The notes under the pieces were generated by a model. That model did not search any database and was not told the DNA's origin. It saw only the letters and a list, made by a program, of their open reading frames with translations. Positions 44,184-55,650 of a stretch of 64,000 nt of DNA are shown here, in pieces. Numbering within the stretch: position 1 is the first letter of the stretch; every line of letters begins with the position of its first letter. The position numbers and the translations under genes are program-made. The DNA comes from Aulostomus chinensis (Eukaryota > Chordata > Actinopteri > Syngnathiformes > Aulostomidae). Location of the stretch: positions 67,501 to 131,500 of the forward strand of contig JBBMOA010000007.1 of the NCBI GenBank assembly GCA_037954235.1. The letters run 5' to 3'.

Positions 44184-45487
44184 CTGTGCAGTGTGACACC
44201 AATGGTTAATTGGAAAATGTTGTGAATGTGAATTCTTATGTTTGAATGTAAGTAGTAGGTGTAAATACCCAAAACTGATGTAATGTAAATAGTTCATTGT
44301 ACATCGACCAAAACTAATGTTAATAGTTCAGTGGATATGGCACAGAACTCACATTGTCCAATTCCTAATATTGTCGTCTTGTTGTACTTTTATGCTCCTG
44401 TGCACTGTCGTTATGCGTTCAGTTTTCAATCTGCTTGAAAACACATGCCTTCTCATGTCTGAACATTTATTGTGAAGAACAGACAAATTACAAACTATTT
44501 ACATATTAAACAATTACAGCTAGATAACTCAAGATGAAGTATTTACATATTGAACCATTAGAACTCAATAAGTAAAGATAAACCGTTAACAACTTACTAT
44601 TTTCATGACATTTTCTGTCATAAAATGTTCCTCCCTTGCAGCCATTTCCCTGTCCCTCCTCATCTCCCTGTCCCTGCTCTCATCCCTCTCATCTCCCTGT
44701 CCCTCCTCTCATCTCCCTGTCCCTGCTCTCATCCCTCTCTCATCTCCCTGTCCCTCCTCTCATCCCTCTCATCTCCTTGTCCTATCATCCCTCTCTCATA
44801 TCCCTGTCCCTCCTCTCATCCCTCTCTCTCATCTACCTCCACATCCTCTCCTCCCTTCCAGCCGATTCCTCGTCTGTCCATAGAAAGAGCAGAACATATA
44901 ACGTGACAAATGAATGAAAAGTAAACATACAAATAATGACATGATATATTGCAGACAAACCTCCGTGGCTGATACTGCCTCTATTCACAGGATATCTAGC
45001 CTAGCTAGCCAACAATAACTGCTGTATTTTGTGAGTATTTATGATGAAGCGAAGGCTTTGCTGATATCGGTGCAGCAGACTGAGGCAACCGAGAAAGAAC
45101 TGCAGTGCACCGTCGCAGTTAAAATACAACGATAAATTAAAATGTCAGAGTAGATGCTTCTGTTCACATAGTCCTTGAGCAGGCTCTGCTGGCCCACTGG
45201 TTATTTTTACTTGCCATGGGTAATGCTTCTGAACCTGGCAGCTATTAGCTAACTCGTATTAGCATTCGCGATACCATTCGCGGTAAATGACAAAAAAACA
45301 GGTTACACCACAAATATACTCAAAACGACAAGCGTTGGGCCTTGGTGGAAAGAACATTTGTAATGGACAACTTATTACTTACATTTGTACAAGGCTGCGG
45401 TCGACCGACCCTCACTGCAGTCCGCCACCATTTGTACCGATGAAATGAGTGCGTTGAGTGTCCACAGTTGCATCCTCAAAATCTTGG
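44184..45487. other. Harbinger internal noncoding part with pyrimidine minisatellite
   Basis: 44640-44870 is a C/T-rich array of TCATCTCCCTGTCCCTCCTC units. The accessory Myb/MADF-like ORF expected in Harbinger elements was not recognised. Confidence 0.5.
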
Positions 45488-45764
45488 CCGATTTGAGTAC
45501 ATAATCCTAGTACTATTGCATTCTCAATTTTCACATACTATCCATACTTTTTTCCATTTTGAATGGAGTATACTCAAAATTGTAAGAATGTTGTATGGAA
45601 GTATGCAATTTGGGACACACTTGACCGATTTGAGTACTTCATCTGGGTACTTTTGCATACTTAATTTTCGCATACTATCCATACTTCTTTTCCATTTTGA
45701 GTTGAGTGCACTTAAAATTTTAAGTATTTCATATGGAAGTACGCGATTTGGAACACACCACCAG
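45488..45764. repeat. Tandem duplication of the Harbinger right terminus
   Basis: Two consecutive copies, about 45488-45624 and 45625-45764, share CCGATTTGAGTAC, CATACTATCCATACTT and the GGAACACAC-like end. Confidence 0.75.
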
Positions 45765-45767
45765 TAA

Positions 45768-46959
45768 GACTGCCAGCTAGGGGTCCACCGCACAACGGCA
45801 AGGCCCGTGACCAACCCCAGCCCAACCACCATGCTGGGAGGCAGACCACCCGTCCCGAGATTGCCAGTCAGGCCCCCAGGCCCGAACCGAAGCCCCGCCC
45901 CCGGCTAGGCCACAGACGTCCAGCCCGGCAACAGACCCACTCCCCACCCCAGCCGCCCCCCCATCCCAACATGGGTGCAGGGTGCATGTTGTGCGTGGGA
46001 GTGTAGATGCGATGATGTGGATGACTAGGATGTATCTGTGGATATTCTCAGTCATCCAGGTCATGGTAAGTCTCAAAAAAGCATAAAAAATGGCAACTGG
46101 ACTAATCTTGTGTGAGTATAAGACGTTTCGCCTCTCATCCAAGAGGCTTCTTCAGTTCTGAATCCTGGTGGGGAATATCAGCTATATATCTACCAGGAGG
46201 GTGGTGGCAAAAAACGAAAAACTGGTCGTTCGACCCGAAACCAATGACTCGTCAGGTGTTAATGAGTCGTTGGCCTGACTGCTCAAGACACCATGCCAGG
46301 GCCTAGCCTGCCCAAGGACAGGGCCAATGCAAGCGCACCCCACCCAAGTGTGGGCGAGACACCCCGGGGGTGCGGGCAGGGTCCCAGGCCAGCAGGTCCC
46401 AGGTACCGAACCATCCACCTCCCTCTCTACCCCCCTCCACCCCCGATCTCCCCCTCTCTATCCCCCTCCACTCCTTCTCCACCCCCTACCTCTCTCCCTC
46501 CCGATCCCCCCTCCCCCTCCCTCTCCATCCTGTCCTAACCCTCCCTCCCCACACTCCCCACCTCCGGGCCCCGGCCCGGTCCTTGCATGTTGGCGGGGCG
46601 CCTCACCCAGAGGTGGGGAGGGTGTGTTAGGAGGGGGTGGAGAGGGAGAGGGGTCAGGAGGGAGCGCTGCACCCCCCACTGCGGAACCCCGCTGGGAGAC
46701 TGGCATGGACCCCAGCCACCAGGACCCAAGCCCTGGACCGCCCGCATTGCGGGGAAGCCTCGACCCAGCCCAAGGACCTCTGAAACCCCAATCCCACAGG
46801 GTGCCACCATGCTAGGGGAAGCAGCCCCCATGGCCCCCACACAGGGGAGACCCAAAGCAGCTCCCGGAGGCAGTAACCCCGGGCCCACCAGCTCAGCGAG
46901 CCGCCGGACAGCCAAGGAAGACAGGGGCCAGGGCCACGAAGCCCAGCTCCCCCCATCAA
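45768..46959 (+). repeat. C-rich repetitive element, right part
   Basis: Continuation of 41080-42079 across the Harbinger insertion. 46425-46560 is a CCCTCTC low-complexity run, and the rest is CCCAGGCC-like. It contains a PLE-type ribozyme fragment at 46030-46290. Confidence 0.55.
46030..46290 (-). mobile_element. PLE terminal fragment carrying a hammerhead-like motif
   Basis: On the minus strand the core CTGAAGA is at 46149-46155, stem II is GCCTCT/AGAGGC (46142-46147 with 46130-46135), and GAAAC is at 46125-46129. It is followed by GTCCAGTTGCC-like and CCATGACCTGGATGACTGAG sequences typical of PLE ends in fish. It is inserted in the C-rich element. Confidence 0.6.
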
Positions 46960-47485
46960 AACTACATGATAGATTTAATTATCGGGGACCAGATTCGTTC
47001 AAACTCTGCCAATCAATTTTCCTCCCAAGCAGACATTCTCTCCATGGAAATGTGGGCTAGTAAATGTTTCTATATTGAGTAACGCTTAGGTTATTCTTGG
47101 ATTTCCAATTAATCAGGATGGCCTTTTTTGTGACGCTTAGAGCAGTGAGGAGCATGCAGGATGTGTTTACTTCCATATTAACATTAGTGAGTTCGCCAAG
47201 CAGACAAATTGTGGGGGAGGTAGGGATGGGGTACCCTAACCACCGTGATAGGTCTTCACAAAACCCCTGCAAAAAATTGTTAACAGGTGTACAAAGCCAA
47301 AGGTTTACCATTTTGAATCATTCAAAATGTGTTGGAGCAGATTTGTATCCAAAAGTTAGGGTGTGGGTTGATCGACAGATCTTTCTCCCATTTGGAGGAA
47401 GGAATAGAGATTATAAGTTCTGTTGTAGAAACTATTGAGTTAATTTTAGACAATAGCTTAGGGGGTGAAAGCTGTAAAAATTCTG
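46960..47485. other. Unassigned sequence
   Basis: No recognised domain. A weak open frame leads into the L2-like RT fragment that follows. Confidence 0.3.
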
Positions 47486-48705
47486 TTATTCTGGGTGGAA
47501 GCCTTTTATTAAACTCTGATAAAACTGAAGTCATTGTGCTGGGCCCAAAACATCTTAGAGACACCCTATCTAATGAGATAGGTACCCAGAATGGCATTAG
47601 CTTGGCCCCCAGCACTACCGTAAGGAACCTAGGAGTTTTCTTCTATCAGGATCTGTCCTTTAACTCCCACATTAAGCACATTTCTAGGACTGCTTTCTTT
47701 CATTTACATGACATTGCTAAGATCAGACACATCCTGTCTCAAAAAGATGCAGAAAAACTAGTCCCTGCTTTTGTCACTTCCAGGCTGGATTACTGCACCT
47801 CCCTCCTACCAGGCTGGACTAATAAGTCCCTAAAGACTCTCCAGCTGGTCCAGAACGCTGCTGCCCGCGTGTTGACTAGAACTGGTAGCAGAGATCATGT
47901 CTCTCCTGTACTGGCTTCTCTGCACGGCTCCCTGTCAAATTCAGAATAGAATTTAAAATTCTTCTTCGACCATACAAAGTCCTCAACAGTCAGGCACCTT
48001 CACAATTGCCCAGTTAGAACCCTTTGCTCCCAGGGTTACTTGTGGTTCCTAGAGTTTCTAAAATTAGAATGGGAGCCAGAGCCATCAGCTATCAGGCTCC
48101 CCTCCTGTGACTTCAGACCTTCCTTTTTGATCAGGCTTATAGTTAGGGCTGCTTAGGCTGGCCTTTAGATATGCCGCTATGGGCTTAGACTGCCGGGGGA
48201 TCTCCCATGGTGCATTGGGCTTCTCTCTCGTCCTCCTATATGTGTTATATAAATCATACTAATATGTGTTACGAACTCCTCTTCTTCTCCTGCTGCTGGA
48301 GGAGGCTCCAGACCTGAAGAGGCTCAAGCTGCCACCCGTAGCTCCACCTGCTCACGTCCCCGTCTGTCCATCAGTCTCTCTTCCTTTCTCTCCCTCTTTA
48401 TCTCTGTCCCTCTCTTTCCTTCTGTCTCTCTGTCTTCCTCCATTATCTGACTTTGTCTCTGTCCTGCTCTCTTTCCCCCCAACCAGTCAAAGAAGAAGGC
48501 CGTCCCCACTGAGCCTGGATCTGCTCAATGTTGCTGCCTGGTAAAGGAAGGTTTTTGTCACTGCTGGAGCCTGATGTGCTTGCTCATGGAGAGTTGTTGG
48601 GTGTAAATTCTTTGAAAGAGTGTGGTACTAGACCAGCTCTATGTGTAAAGATAACTTTTGTTGTGATTTGGCGCTATATGAATGAAATTGATTTGACTTG
48701 ACTCT
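47486..48705 (+). pseudogene. L2-like LINE, RT C-terminus and 3' UTR
   Basis: LNSDKTEVIVLGPKHL, TVRNLGVFFYQDLSFNSHI, KLVPAFVTSRLDYC, and VQNAAARVLTRTGSRDHVSP, then a frameshift. The 3' UTR has the CTCTGTCCCTCTCTTTCC block and ends GGCGCTATATGAATGAAATT. Confidence 0.75.
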
Positions 48706-49320
48706 CTCCGGAACCTTGGAGAGAAAAGGAAGATGTGATGTTGGTCTGTAGTTGGTAGAACTTCTGGATCCAGGTTTGTTGTTTTTTTTGGAAGGGGTTT
48801 AATTACTGATACTTTAAAGGACTGTGGGACGGAACCAGATACCAGCGCCACATTGATCATATCTAAGAGGGAGGGGCTAACGAGGGGCAGAGAGTCTTTA
48901 AGCAGCTTCGTTGGGATGGGGTCTAGGAGACAGGTGGAGGTTTAGAGGATGAAATTATTTTACCAATCTCATGAAGGCTAATGGGAGAAAAACTCCCATT
49001 AAAAATCAAAGTGTGTGTCTGGTCCTCCAGCTGCCTCTAAGGTTCTGGGTTCTAGGTGCCATGTTGTCAGCTGATGGCAGGAGAAGAAGTTTCTCTCTAA
49101 TCAGGAGAATTTTGTCATTAAAGAAGTTCATGAACTCTTTGCTGCCCAGGGAAACAGGACTACTTGGTTCAGTAGAGCTGTGGCTCTCTGTCAGTCTGGC
49201 TCCAGTACTGAAGAGGAACCTGGGTTGTTCTTCTGCTCCTCAATTAGTGCAGAGTAGTTGGCTGCTCTGGTTCAACCAAGGGCTTTCTTAGAGGTTTTAA
49301 GGCTATCTTGCTAGACTACA
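48706..49320 (-). pseudogene. L2-like LINE RT N-terminal part, minus strand
   Basis: The minus strand gives INVALVSGSVPQSFKVSVIK and NLDPEVL, the segment before the first RT motif. The same segment appears on + near 59590-59700. It is decayed. Confidence 0.6.
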
Positions 49321-49429
49321 TGTGACTCCTCCAGTTTGGAGCAGCGCCATATTCATGTCTCTCTGTTACAATGGGACATGACACTGAATGTAGCATCAAT
49401 GGAATCACTTCCTTAAATCAAGCTATGGC

Positions 49430-49512
49430 CTGATAAGAGAAAGGTCTGTAGACTACTGAGAGGCGAAACGTCTTCCCTTTCAAGAGGTGAGTCCAGTTGC
49501 CGATATGATCAT
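49430..49512 (+). mobile_element. Decayed PLE ribozyme-like fragment
   Basis: GAGAGGCGAAACGTCTTCCC followed by GTCCAGTTGCC matches the minus-strand sequence at 46090-46135. The CTGAAGA box is CTGTAGA here and the 5' strand of stem II is lost. Confidence 0.45.
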
Positions 49513-49514
49513 CT

Positions 49515-49622
49515 TTGAGAATCAAGTCAATTTTATTTATATAGCGCCAAATCACAACAAAAGTTACCTCATGATAGTTTACAAGTAGAGCAGGTCTAGT
49601 ACCACACTTCTTCAATGAATTT
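49515..49622 (-). mobile_element. L2-like LINE 3' tail, minus strand
   Basis: CAATTTTATTTATATAGCGC read on the minus strand is the common fish LINE terminus, here abutting another LINE in the same orientation. Confidence 0.6.
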
Positions 49623-49623
49623 A

Positions 49624-51029
49624 GGCAAGGCAAGGCATGTTTATTTGTAGAGCACAATTCATACACATGGCAACTCAAAGTGCTTTACAGTTGCAGAAAA
49701 ATCTGAAAATCGCAAAAAGGCAGATAAAATCATAAAACATAAATAGAATCATTAATTTAAAGAAAAGGAGAAGAAAAGGACAAGAGTGCAGATAAAATAC
49801 TTTCAGCTGTCGTATGCACGACTGAACAGAGTAGTTTTCAGCCTGTTCTTAAACATTGTCACAGTTGATGCCTGTCTCACATTTTCTGGAAGACTGTTCC
49901 AGATTTTAGCTGCAGAAAACTGGAAAGTAGCTTCACCATGTTTAGTCCTGACTCTGGGCCCCTGTAGGAGACCTCTACCTGAGGTTCTCAGAGACCTGGA
50001 GGGCTCATATGGGTCTAACATGTCAGAGATGTACTTTGGTGCTTGACCATGAAGAGACTTGTATACAAGCAGAGCTGTCTTAAAGTCTATTCTCTGAGCA
50101 ACAGGAAGCCAGTGCAGAGATCTGAGCACTGGACTAATATGGTCGTATTTTCTGGTTCTAGTCAGGACTCGAGCTGTAGCATTCTGAATGTATTGTAGCT
50201 GTTTAACAGCTTGTTTAGAGATACCAGTGAGCAGGCCGTTACAGTAGTCTAACCTACTGGAGACAAATGCATGGATTAGTCTCTCCAAGTCTGGTTTAGA
50301 CACTATACCTTTGATTTTGGCAATGTTTTTTAGATGGTAAAAGGCTGCTGATATTACTGACTTTATGTGGCTGTTAAAGTTCAGATCTGAGTCCAATATT
50401 ACCCCCAGATTTCTAACCTGTTGTTTTGGTTTTAGAGAAAGGGATTCAAGGTGACTGATCACACTTTCTCTTTGCTTCTGTGGCCCAAAAACGATTAATT
50501 CCATTTTTTCTGAGTTTAGCTGGAGAAAGTTGTTTTGCATCCACATGCTTATATGTTGGATGCAGTGGAAGAGTGAATCCACAGGTCCATGTTCACCTGC
50601 TGTCAGAGACACTTAGATCTGAGTGTCGTCTGCATAGTTATGGTAGGACACATTATGGCTGCTTATTAGTTGGCCTAGTGGAAGCATGTATAGGTTGAAC
50701 AAGAGGGGCCCCAAGATTGAACCTTGGGGGACACCACAGGTCATGGCCATTTTGTCTGAGGTGCAATTTCCAATTTCAACAAAGTATGTTCTCTCCTCAA
50801 GATAGGACTTGAACCAGTTTAGAGCAAAACCAGAGATTCCTAGCTAATTCTCTAGCCTCTGTAAAAGGATCTCATGGTCAACTGTGTCAAAGGCAGCACT
50901 CAAGTCAAGCAGGACTAAGACTGAGACTTTGCCTTTGTCTGTGTTTAGGTGGATGTCATTTATCACCTTGATCAGAGCTGTCTCAGTGCTGTGGTGGGGC
51001 CTAAAGCCAGACTGGAAAGTATCAAACAT
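49624..51029 (-). pseudogene. L2 LINE RT, minus strand, two large ORF segments
   Basis: 50844-51029 gives FQSGFRPHHSTETALIK and LVLLDLSAAFDTVDHEILL. 49803-50612 gives LNSEKMELIVFGPQKQRES, LVYKSLHGQAPKYISDML, and the C-terminus KIWNSLPENVRQAS. Between them the catalytic box is in a broken frame. The 3' tail AAGCACTTTGAGTTGCCATG and the CCTTGCCTTGCC run lie at 49624-49690. Confidence 0.8.
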
Positions 51030-51345
51030 TTACACCCAAAAATTCTCCATGAGCAAGCACATCAGGCAACAGAGGCGACGAAAACCTTCGTTTTCACGGG
51101 CAGGAATGTCGAGCAGATCCAGGCTCAATGGGGACGGGATTCTCCCGGTTGGGGGAAAGAGAGCAGGAGAGCGGGGCAGAGACAAAGACAGAGAATGGAG
51201 GAAGACAGAGAGACAGAAAGAAAGAGAGGGACGGAGATAAAGAGAGAGAGAAAGGAGGAGAGACTGATGGACAGACGGGGACGTGAGCAAGTGGAGCTAC
51301 AGGTGGCAGCTTGAGCCTCTTCAGGTCCAGGCCACGCATAGGATA
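51030..51345 (-). mobile_element. LINE 3' UTR copy, minus strand
   Basis: Reverse complement of the CTCTGTCCCTCTCTTTCC and GCTCAAGCTGCCACCCGTAG blocks found on + at 48290-48550 and 62240-62560. Joined head to head with the L2 at 51029. Confidence 0.7.
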
Positions 51346-51762
51346 AATCAGCGCTGAAAGCCATGGATTGTGGGGTAAAAGGGACCCCTACAGGCAGATA
51401 TAGGTCAGAACATTTACTCGTCTTTCTTAATGCAGTCTACAGAGTGGACTCAACTGAAAATTCATTTAATATCAGTAAACAGAGACTGGACATAATATTG
51501 ATCGGTAGTTTGGAACCTTTTAAACTAGAACAATTACATTTTCTTTTCTCAGTGAATTGTGAAGTGAAGCAGTGAAGAGTTATTTTTCTGATGGTTAACT
51601 GGAATGTGTTCTGGAATAAAATTAATCATTAGAATAAAACCTAATTGGGAGTACTTGATTTAAAATAGGCCTGAAAAGTGGATAGTTAGTTAAATCTAAA
51701 ACAGAGCTCAATCTAAAATAGGATTTACAAACTAGTAAGACTTAAAGAGAGTTAACCACAAA
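51346..51762. other. Unassigned AT-rich sequence
   Basis: No domain or repeat recognised. Confidence 0.35.
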
Positions 51763-51791
51763 GGGTTAGGGTTAGGGTAAACCCTAACCCT
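51763..51791. repeat. Head-to-head telomeric repeats
   Basis: AGGGTTAGGGT (51768-51778), then AA, then ACCCTAACCCT (51781-51791): an 11-bp inverted repeat made of telomeric units. Confidence 0.85.
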
Positions 51792-52190
51792 CCCTCAACT
51801 CTGCTCCAGTTCCTTCTCTCTGGTGACCACAGCTCAGCTGCAGTTTGTTTTTTTTCAGCCTCTTGCCTCTATCTCCCTGTAACCCTAAACCAACCTCTGT
51901 GCTGTCATGACCTCATCCCACTCTGAGAGCTTCACCTGGCTTCTGATAAACTGACCTTGCTGTTGAAACCCATTCGAGTGTCTGCATCTGGCCCCCAGAC
52001 ATTCATTGGAACCTTAACAGAAAAATCTGGCTAAAGAATGGACCCTGCAGACCAGGCCGCTGATTCAGCTCACTTACATCGAGCCATTTCACAGCATGGT
52101 GTCCTCCTGCGACACCATGAGAGCTGTGTCCAAGCTTTGTTTGAGTGTAATCAGTTACTAACACATTAAGTAGATGATCTAACTTCTCAG
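51792..52190. other. Unassigned; perhaps degraded LINE 5' region
   Basis: No motif could be named before the L2 endonuclease fragment that follows. Confidence 0.3.
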
Positions 52191-52430
52191 CCCCCCCCCC
52201 TTTGTCTTTCAACAGCCTACTGTTGATAACGACAGTCTGGTACTGCATTTCTCTCTCTCCTAGACTCAACTGGTGTCCATCAGTCTGTCCATGAACCCCC
52301 TCACTGTCACAACCACACCTCCACCTCCTCCTAACATGTGGAACTGAAGCTGAACATCTAGTTGTGTTTCCACAGAGCGCTTTTATCAGACCACCAATCA
52401 ATCACTTTGGAATTTGTACTGATCAACTAC
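52191..52430 (+). pseudogene. L2 LINE endonuclease-end fragment
   Basis: DNDSLVLHFSLLDSTGVHQS resembles the post-GDFN region of the L2 endonuclease (compare 38620-38700). Frames are broken. Confidence 0.5.
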
Positions 52431-52629
52431 ACTCCACTCAGGAAAACTGTAGTTTCCAGATGTTTGTCTGATCAGGCCACACCTGGATTTTCTGAAAAAA
52501 TGCAATAGAATATGTAGGGTATTTATGCAGTTTTATGCAATGAAATTTCAGGAATTAGTAAACATTGCAGGATCTCACAAAAATTGCAATTTGATGAATA
52601 AGAAAAAATTGATTCCCCCAACATTCTTC

Positions 52630-53475
52630 TTTTAGTGATTCCCAGTATCAATAAAAACAGACTGGGAGGTAGAGCCTTTAGTTACCGGGCTCCTTTACTG
52701 TGGAACCAGCTCTCTCCATGGGTCAGAGAGGCAGACACTTTAACTACGTTTAAGTCCAGGCTTAAGACCTTCCTCTATGACAGAGCCTTCAGTTAGGACT
52801 GGTTCAGGTAGCTCTGAACCATTGATAGCTATGCTGCTACAGGCTTAGACTGCTGGGGGACACATCAGGTTACATGGAGCCCTTCCCTCCTCTCCTCTCC
52901 TCTCCTCTCCCCCTCTCTCCTCCTCTCCTCCCTGCACATTTTTGGAACTGTCATTACCATTACTTGTTGCACTTTGTAGTTTGGCCTTGGTGTCTCGCAG
53001 TCTCTCTGTGTTTCCACAGATCCACCAGAGCCCCAACCACCGCCTGCATCGCCCCCCCCCCCTCTTATTCCCTACTGTTACACCGGCCTGCGCTCCCCTT
53101 CCATGAACCAGTCTGCCATCCAGTCCCCCATCAAGCTGGCTTGCTCTCCCTGCCTCCCCTACCAGAAGCTTCCTTCTTCAGCTGTTATTAACATTTCCGT
53201 GTTTCCCACATTTTGCATTGTAAACTCTTTTCTTCTCTGTACCAACATCTCCTGCACGTCTGTCCCTCCTGGTGAGGGATCCTCCTCCCCTCCTCACCCT
53301 GAGGTTTCTCAGATTTTTCCCTGTTAAAAGGGTTTTCTATGGAGTTTTTCCTCAGTCGATGTGAGGGTCTAAGGGCAGAGGATGTTGTTATGATGCCATG
53401 TGAAGCCCTTTGAGACAAACTGTTTGTGAAAACGGGCTATACAAATAAAATTGCCTTGCCTTGCCTTGCCTTGCC
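52630..53475 (+). pseudogene. L2 LINE C-terminus, 3' UTR and (CCTTG)n tail
   Basis: RLGGRAFSYRAPLLWNQLS then ADTLTTFKSRLKTFLYDRAF end the RT. The 3' UTR ends AATAAAATTGCCTTGCCTTG with a pentanucleotide tail at 53447-53475, the natural end of this LINE family. Confidence 0.75.
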
Positions 53476-54699
53476 ATTCTGTTCTGTCACAGGGCTACTA
53501 ACTTGATACAAAGAGTCATTTATGATAACTTCCCATGATAAGCAAGCATACTACATCATAAAAAGTGCTGGGACTAAATAAAATCTCATCTTGTTTTCTT
53601 TCAGACCTAAATAAACACATGGCTCAAGCTTATAAAACATTGATGAGTCAAATATGTTCCAAGCTTTCTTTTGTTGGCAAATGAGACTGATATGCAGACT
53701 TCAACATGTATTCTTCGCAGCATTTGCAGCTTTCCAATGACGTAACTTCACAATGTTCCCAAGGCAACACGAGGAAAATGGCTGCTCTTGTGAGAAGTAA
53801 ATGTAAAATTTTTCAACTTTCTGTGAGGATATGTGTGACTTTTTTGCAATGAAAATGCAGGGATTATGAAATCATGCAAGCCCCACATATTATGCGCATT
53901 TTGCAAGTGTGCATTCTTACACAGGGCGATATGATGCGTCGGTGCAGTCAAAGTGGAACAGTAGGGCCTGTAGTTGTAGTCGTAGTTGTGCATGATTCTG
54001 CTTCTGCTTGCTACTTCCTGCTTTCAGCTACTGCTGTTGGCCAGCCCCCTTTCAGAGGGTGAAAAGAGTAGAATTATGTAAGCCTCTCCTCTCCAACAAC
54101 AAGATTCCTGTATTGTCTCCTCGTGGCCACGCATGGTAACTAGGACCTTGCGGTCCCAGGCTAAAATGCAGGGGATCCGGAAGTTGCGGTGGGCTGCAGG
54201 GATGACACGCATGGCCCACCGGTATGTGGAATACGCCCTGGCATCTTTCAACCACTGCTCCAGCGATGGGAAAATGGCAAGAGTAGATGGGGCCCCACTA
54301 TGGCAGACAACCCATCTAGGAGAAGGTCACTCTGAATTAAAACCATAGGCGTTGTTTGTGCCTGACTTCGCTCCGGATACCATCTGGAGGTTTAGAGGAA
54401 GGGTGTATGAAGGCTTAAAGCTTAGACTGAATTGGCCGGAGTGTGGCTGTGAGGAGTTCTGCCCCCAATCATTAACACCGCTAACGCAGCCACATTGTTA
54501 GTTTTGCTTTTGAAGAAACCTAGCCCAACCATTCAATATGGAAGAGATGCCTACATAGAATCCTATTCTTGCAGTAGGGGTCTGCAGGAGCCAAGCAGCG
54601 GACAGTGGTGCTGGTCTTCCCCCAGGGGAACACAATGATGACAGGACCCCAAGCCCTCTCTACCCCATATGGAGAGGAAAGGTTCAGTCCAACCACAGC
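53476..54699. other. Unassigned; right part may be RTE 5' region
   Basis: Nothing recognised to about 54040. 54100-54690 has conserved-looking GC content and abuts the RTE endonuclease, so may be its 5' UTR. Confidence 0.3.
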
Positions 54700-55650
54700 C
54701 CATTGTCAAATGTGCTCATGTGTTGTCAGAAACTATTTGTTACGGCCACTTTCAATGCTAACACAGCAAGGGAGGATGCTTGGCTGGAGGAGTTAGAGCA
54801 CTGCGTTGATGAGAGGGGAGTAGAGATCCTGGGAGTGCAGGAGCCCAGGAGAGTGAACACCAACCTGCCAAGCCAATATCACAGAGTGGGGGGTGTACAT
54901 TCATCACTTCGTCTGCATGGTGGAACGATGCCCAGGCAGCCATGGGGATCATGGCGAGTTCTCAAGCACGGAAAGCTCTCCGGAGTGTACATCAATACAC
55001 CAATGGGATTTTTGTCACTGACTTTGAGGGGAACCCGGTGCCTAGTGTCATGAGTGTCTACGCTCCTACCAACGCAGCATGAGACGTGGATGTGGACAAG
55101 TTCTATGACGACCAAAGAACATCCTCCGTATGCCAGCCCAAAACTTCCCAGTGATCCTGGGGGACTTCAACACAAGGCTTGGACGAGAAGACTCGCCCTT
55201 CACATACCATAATAACACCAGCCGCAACAGAGAACATCCATCTACCCTGCTTATGGAACATGGGCTGCTTGCCACTAACACACTTTCACAAATGAATGTG
55301 CAAGAGATGGACATTCCAGGACTGAGCTCCCAGGATGTTATGTCAGCTCAACTTCATTCTGGTGAGGAGGAAAAATGGAGGTCGTCCGTCCTCAATGCAG
55401 AGTTGTACAACACGTTCAACTCTGTTGGCTCCGACCACCAGGTAGTGTCTGTGAGGATGCATTGAGCCTGAGGTCCCCAAGAACACCCAGAGACCCCAGC
55501 CTGACTGGGAGGCATTCACTAGAAGCCCTGATCTCTTGCCAGCTATACAGCGGAAGTGAGAAGCCACTTGCAGCTGCCGGCTGTTGAGCCCCAAACAACA
55601 TACAGGCAATTCCTGGCTGCCAACGAGGATGCAACCAAGAGATGGGTGCC
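54700..55650 (+). pseudogene. RTE LINE endonuclease
   Basis: LFVTATFNANTAREDAWLEE, GVEILGVQEPRR, and ILGDFNTRLGREDSPF are the successive APE endonuclease boxes of an RTE element, spread over several frames. SDHQVVSVRM closes the domain. The coding sequence is then cut by a Rex1-like insertion. Confidence 0.75.

Larger units (their letters stand above)
42083..45764. mobile_element. PIF/Harbinger element with TAA target duplication
   Basis: Left end GCTGTGTTCCAAATCGCATA; right end, read inward, contains GTGTTCCAAATCGCGTACTT. TAA flanks both sides (42080-42082, 45765-45767). It contains a transposase pseudogene, a SINE and a Rex1 3' UTR. The right terminal repeat region is duplicated in tandem. 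Confidence 0.75.

Noticed and set aside
46327..47060. Open frames of 120-160 codons on both strands
   Set aside because: Same composition artefact of the C-rich repeat.
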